This document shows positions 59,188 through 64,000 of a stretch of 64,000 nucleotides of DNA, one piece after another. The notes under the pieces are model-generated. The model was not told the origin of the DNA, ran no database searches, and saw only the letters and a program-made list of their open reading frames with translations. Numbering within the stretch: position 1 is the first letter of the stretch; the number at the start of each line of letters is the position of its first letter. The translations under genes were made by a program, and so were the position numbers. Origin of the DNA: Saccharothrix deserti (GTDB lineage: Bacteria; Actinomycetota; Actinomycetes; Mycobacteriales; Pseudonocardiaceae); contig NZ_VKAB01000017.1 in the NCBI RefSeq assembly GCF_009769385.1, positions 62,001 through 126,000 of the forward strand, in the 5' to 3' direction.

Positions 59188-59362
59188 GACACACGCGAGA
59201 GTCCTACGTTCAGAGCACGAGAGTCGAACGCTCAGGCGCCGAGAGTCGAACGCTCGGGTGCGGTGAGTTCAACGCTCAGGACGCGGTGTGGCCGGAACCT
59301 GAGTGTTGAACTCGGCCTACCTGAACGTTCGACTCTCGGGACGTGAGGGTTCGACTCTCGGG
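59149..59362. repeat. 22-bp module repeat array in two orientations
   Basis: At least nine 22-bp modules with no spacer between modules. Two begin ACCCGCCGCGAACGTAGG (59149, 59171). Four of CGAGAGTCGAACGCTCAGG type begin near 59196, 59218, 59240 and 59262. After a 17-bp gap come three inverted modules (59298, 59320, 59342) of CCTGAACGTTCGACTCTCGG type. The centre forms a 16-bp stem GAGTTCAACGCTCAGG (59265-59280) with CCTGAGTGTTGAACTC (59298-59313). The array can fold as a long cruciform and probably terminates both convergent iron genes. Confidence 0.9.
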
Positions 59363-59373
59363 TTCGGGTGGGG

Positions 59374-60189
59374 TCAGCAGACGCGGGGGCAGGTGGTGCA
59401 GGCTTCGGCGTTCGGCAGCACGAAGTGGAAGCAGCAGCTCTCCCGGCGCCGGGTCCAACCTGTGTCCGTGGCCTTCAGGGTGGACGCCGAGGTGAACGGG
59501 TCCAGCTTGGCCGGCAGCAACAGCGCCGAGTCCATCACGCCCGCCGTCTCGTCACCGGCCAACCGGCCCGCCGTCCACGCCGCACCGTCCAGGGCGTCCG
59601 TGGCCGCCGCCCACAGCATCCGCCGCCCCAGCCGCACGGTCGGCCCGAACGAGCCGACGAACTGCGCGCTGTGCGCCGCGAACCGGGCCCTCAGCAACGC
59701 CGCCAACGCGGTCTCGTCGGCCACCGCGGTCGCCGCCGGGTGGTTGCCCGCCGGGTCGTCCGGCAGGCACGCGAACTCGTCCGACAGCAGCGCCACGCCG
59801 ACCGCGTGCGGCCGACCCTCGGGCGCCAGCCTGATCGCCACGTCGGAGGGCCGCAGCGACGGCACCCGCCGCGCCGTGTGGAACAACAGCCCGCCCAGCA
59901 CGCCGACCACGTTGAGGTACCAACTCATCACATACCCGGCGGTGGTGCGGTCGGGCGCCTCGCCGTACTGCTCGCGCAGCCACTCGGCCAGCTGCTTGCG
60001 CCACACGTCGAACCGCTCCGGCTCACCGATGAACTCCGAGCACAGGACCCAGTCGTCCCGATCGGCCGGCAGACCGAACCGCACCTCGAAGCCCGCGGAC
60101 AGCGCGGCAGCCCGCCGGACGGACTCGGCGACGGGCGTCGTCACGTCCGTTGTCACGTCGCACACGGTCACCTTCGCCGGTACGGTCAT
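59374..60189 (-). CDS. Ferric-siderophore reductase, FhuF type (2Fe-2S)
   Basis: 271 residues. The C-terminal 'CCFHFVLP' and 'CTTCPRVC' give the C-C-x10-C-x2-C iron-sulfur motif of FhuF. Reduces Fe(III)-siderophore in the cytoplasm to free iron. Convergent with the ABC genes, and controlled by two iron boxes upstream. Confidence 0.9.
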   Translation of the reverse strand: MTVPAKVTVCDVTTDVTTPVAESVRRAAALSAGFEVRFGLPADRDDWVLCSEFIGEPERFDVWRKQLAEWLREQYGEAPDRTTAGYVMSWYLNVVGVLGGLLFHTARRVPSLRPSDVAIRLAPEGRPHAVGVALLSDEFACLPDDPAGNHPAATAVADETALAALLRARFAAHSAQFVGSFGPTVRLGRRMLWAAATDALDGAAWTAGRLAGDETAGVMDSALLLPAKLDPFTSASTLKATDTGWTRRRESCCFHFVLPNAEACTTCPRVC

Positions 60190-60219
60190 GGCCAGAAGGT
60201 CCTCGTCGGTTCGAGTGGT

Positions 60220-60258
60220 TGAGGCTTGCCTAACCTTACCGAGGTTTGCCTAACTCGC
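60220..60258. promoter_or_regulatory. Tandem IdeR iron boxes upstream of fhuF
   Basis: TGAGGCTTGCCTAACCTTA (60220-60238) matches the IdeR consensus at about 15 of 19 positions; CGAGGTTTGCCTAACTCGC (60240-60258) at about 12. They start 31 bp upstream of the fhuF ATG. Confidence 0.75.
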
Positions 60259-60305
60259 ACCGTAGCGGTGACTCCGGTCACCCCGGAATCGCCAAACGGT
60301 TGAAT

Positions 60306-60322
60306 GTTCGCGCTGAGCGGAC
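60306..60322. promoter_or_regulatory. ClgR-like box upstream of clpC
   Basis: GTTCGCGCTGAGCGGAC has the CGC-N5-GCG core of actinobacterial ClgR sites, which control clp genes. It is 207 bp upstream of the clpC ATG. The rest of 60323-60528 is leader without a clear gene. Confidence 0.55.
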
Positions 60323-60528
60323 AGCACCCGATCCGTGGAATCTGCCAGGCAGATCACGCGTTGATACCGATGTCAGAGATCCCCGAAGACCACTGCCTGC
60401 GATCGGGGACTGGGAGTGTCGGGCCTGGCGACTACAGTGGTCCCACGGTGCCGCGCTCTCCACGGTCAGCCAGACGGTCGGCCAGGGGTGAGCCCGAGGA
60501 CCGCCGGCGCAGCAGTCAGGGAGTGCGA

Positions 60529-63086
<2,558 letters not shown>

Positions 63087-63090
<4 letters not shown>

Positions 63091-63107
63091 CGCCTGACGG
63101 CTGAACG
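63087..63107. repeat. 7-bp tandem repeat at the clpC stop
   Basis: CTGACGC, CTGACGG, CTGAACG. The first unit contains the clpC TGA. Confidence 0.8.
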
Positions 63108-63116
63108 ACCCCGAGT

Positions 63117-63150
63117 CGAAGCGCCCCCCGGTTCTCCGGGGGGCGCTTCG
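63117..63150 (+). terminator. Terminator after clpC
   Basis: A perfect 15-bp stem CGAAGCGCCCCCCGG/CCGGGGGGCGCTTCG with TTCT loop. Confidence 0.85.
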
Positions 63151-63230
63151 CGTGTCCGGGGTCGGTGCGGGGCGCACGCGGTCGTGCGCACGCCGTCAGC
63201 GATACCTCCGTTTCGGGCAGACTGGGTGTC

Positions 63231-64000
63231 GTGGTCGACATCGAGGAACGCCGCACCAGGCGCGGCGGGACGACGTTCCTGCTGGTGGTGGCGGCCATCG
63301 CGTTCGTTCTCGCCGCGTGCACCCGGCTGCTGGGGATCGACGGCAGCCGGCACATGCTCGCCACGACCGCCCTCACGCCGTACTTCACGGCGGCCGGGGT
63401 CGTGTTGGGCGCGCTCGCGCTGCTCCTGAGACGTTGGGTGGTCGGCCTCGTCACGTTGTTGGTCGCGGTGGTGCTGGTGGCGGCCGTCGCGCCGCGGGCG
63501 TTCCCCGATTCACGCCCGGTGGGCGTCGGCCAGGACGTCACCGTGATGGCGGCGAACCTGCTGGTCGGCAAGGCCGAGGCGGAGGCGGTGGTGGCGGCCG
63601 TGAGGGCGCACGACGTCGACGTGCTGGCCCTCCAGGAGCTGACGCCCGCGATGGTGCGCGATTTCGAACGCGCCGGCCTCGGGAAGGTGCTGCCGTACCG
63701 GCACTTCCTGGACGAACCGGGCGGGTCCGGTTCCGGTATCGCGTCCCGCTACCCGCTGTTCCCGCGCACGCTCACGCCGCCCAGCAAGTTGCGCCAGGCC
63801 GGCGCGCTGGTCGACCTGCCCGGTGACGACCTGGAGATCCTGTCCGTGCACCCGATGCCGCCGGTGGTCGCCGCCGGGCCGGAGAACTGGCAGCGCGACA
63901 TGGCGGGCCTGCCGAAACGGGAGATCAACGGACCGGTGCGGGTGCTGGCGGGCGATTTCAACGCCACCCTCGACCACGTCGGCATGCGCCGGCTCCTCAA
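63231..64000 (+). CDS. Membrane-anchored endonuclease/exonuclease/phosphatase-family protein (3' end outside window)
   Basis: 256 visible residues. Three spans (about 17-33, 44-66, 70-88) and then the EEP domain: 'DVDVLALQELTP' supplies the catalytic Glu and 'LAGDFNATLDHV' the later D-x-N motif. Substrate may be a phosphodiester, inositol phosphate or DNA; unresolved. GTG 63231 has CAGACT at 63220-63225 and no ribosome site, so leaderless start is likely. Confidence 0.85.
   Translation, partial: MVDIEERRTRRGGTTFLLVVAAIAFVLAACTRLLGIDGSRHMLATTALTPYFTAAGVVLGALALLLRRWVVGLVTLLVAVVLVAAVAPRAFPDSRPVGVGQDVTVMAANLLVGKAEAEAVVAAVRAHDVDVLALQELTPAMVRDFERAGLGKVLPYRHFLDEPGGSGSGIASRYPLFPRTLTPPSKLRQAGALVDLPGDDLEILSVHPMPPVVAAGPENWQRDMAGLPKREINGPVRVLAGDFNATLDHVGMRRLL

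Noticed and set aside
59149-59362. CRISPR array
   Set aside because: Units are contiguous with no unique spacers, occur in both orientations and no cas gene is near.

Overview
The window is about 72% GC and reads as one stretch of a high-GC actinobacterial chromosome. Gene order from right to left (clpC, lsr2, lysS, coaX, panD, panC, DUF2520, DUF6779/DUF3180, folK-folB-folP-folE-ftsH, hpt, tilS, DUF2342, dacB, ppa, holB, topA, Rv3647c-like, SftH-like helicase, Tad/Flp cluster, Ssd, HAD) follows the Mycobacterium tuberculosis Rv3596c-Rv3661 block. A major-facilitator/dTMP-kinase fusion, a mycothiol-type enzyme and an F420-type oxidoreductase fit a non-mycobacterial actinomycete, probably Pseudonocardiaceae (Saccharothrix/Actinosynnema/Lentzea-like). 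The family assignment is inference.

Layout. 1-4151: a minus-strand operon of three exported muropeptide-recycling enzymes (NagZ, NamZ, AmiE-like) behind a 15-bp palindrome. 4300-5755: a HAD phosphatase flanked by two structured RNAs, an Ms1/MTS2823-like RNA downstream on the minus strand and a 6C RNA upstream on the plus strand. 6003-10807: Ssd and Tad/Flp pilus genes. 11012-14060: a primase-polymerase-like protein with tandem palindromes, convergent with an SftH/Hrq1-like helicase. 14286-17949: a K+-independent proton-pumping pyrophosphatase and two lipoproteins. 18042-25383: topA, an MFS/dTMP-kinase-like fusion with a degenerate P-loop, and holB. 25758-31180: tRNA-Thr, a GC-poor glycosyltransferase, an LLM oxidoreductase, a thioesterase and a MarR-controlled efflux pump.

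31196-46022: ppa, dacB, DUF2342 protease, tilS, hpt, a VWA protein, then ftsH-folE-folP-folB-folK, a toxin-gene remnant, a DinB-fold enzyme and two membrane proteins. 46028-48647: a stray complex I NuoD-like subunit, a DUF1203 protein and an NDUFAF7/MidA-type methyltransferase on one strand. 48678-55991: PrsW, DUF2520-panC-panD-coaX (pantothenate/CoA), a methyltransferase, lysS and lsr2. 56221-60258: iron uptake (two permeases and an ATPase, plus FhuF) with IdeR-type boxes, and a 22-bp repeat array in two orientations. 60306-64000: clpC behind a ClgR-like box and a truncated endonuclease/exonuclease/phosphatase gene.

Several genes (ssd, emrB-like, dacB, DUF2342, the fec genes, clpC) end in short tandem repeats that contain the stop codon, which looks like a genome habit. 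The least explained items are the NuoD-like/MidA-like group, the pseudo-kinase fusion, the 22-bp array and the palindrome-controlled primase-polymerase gene.
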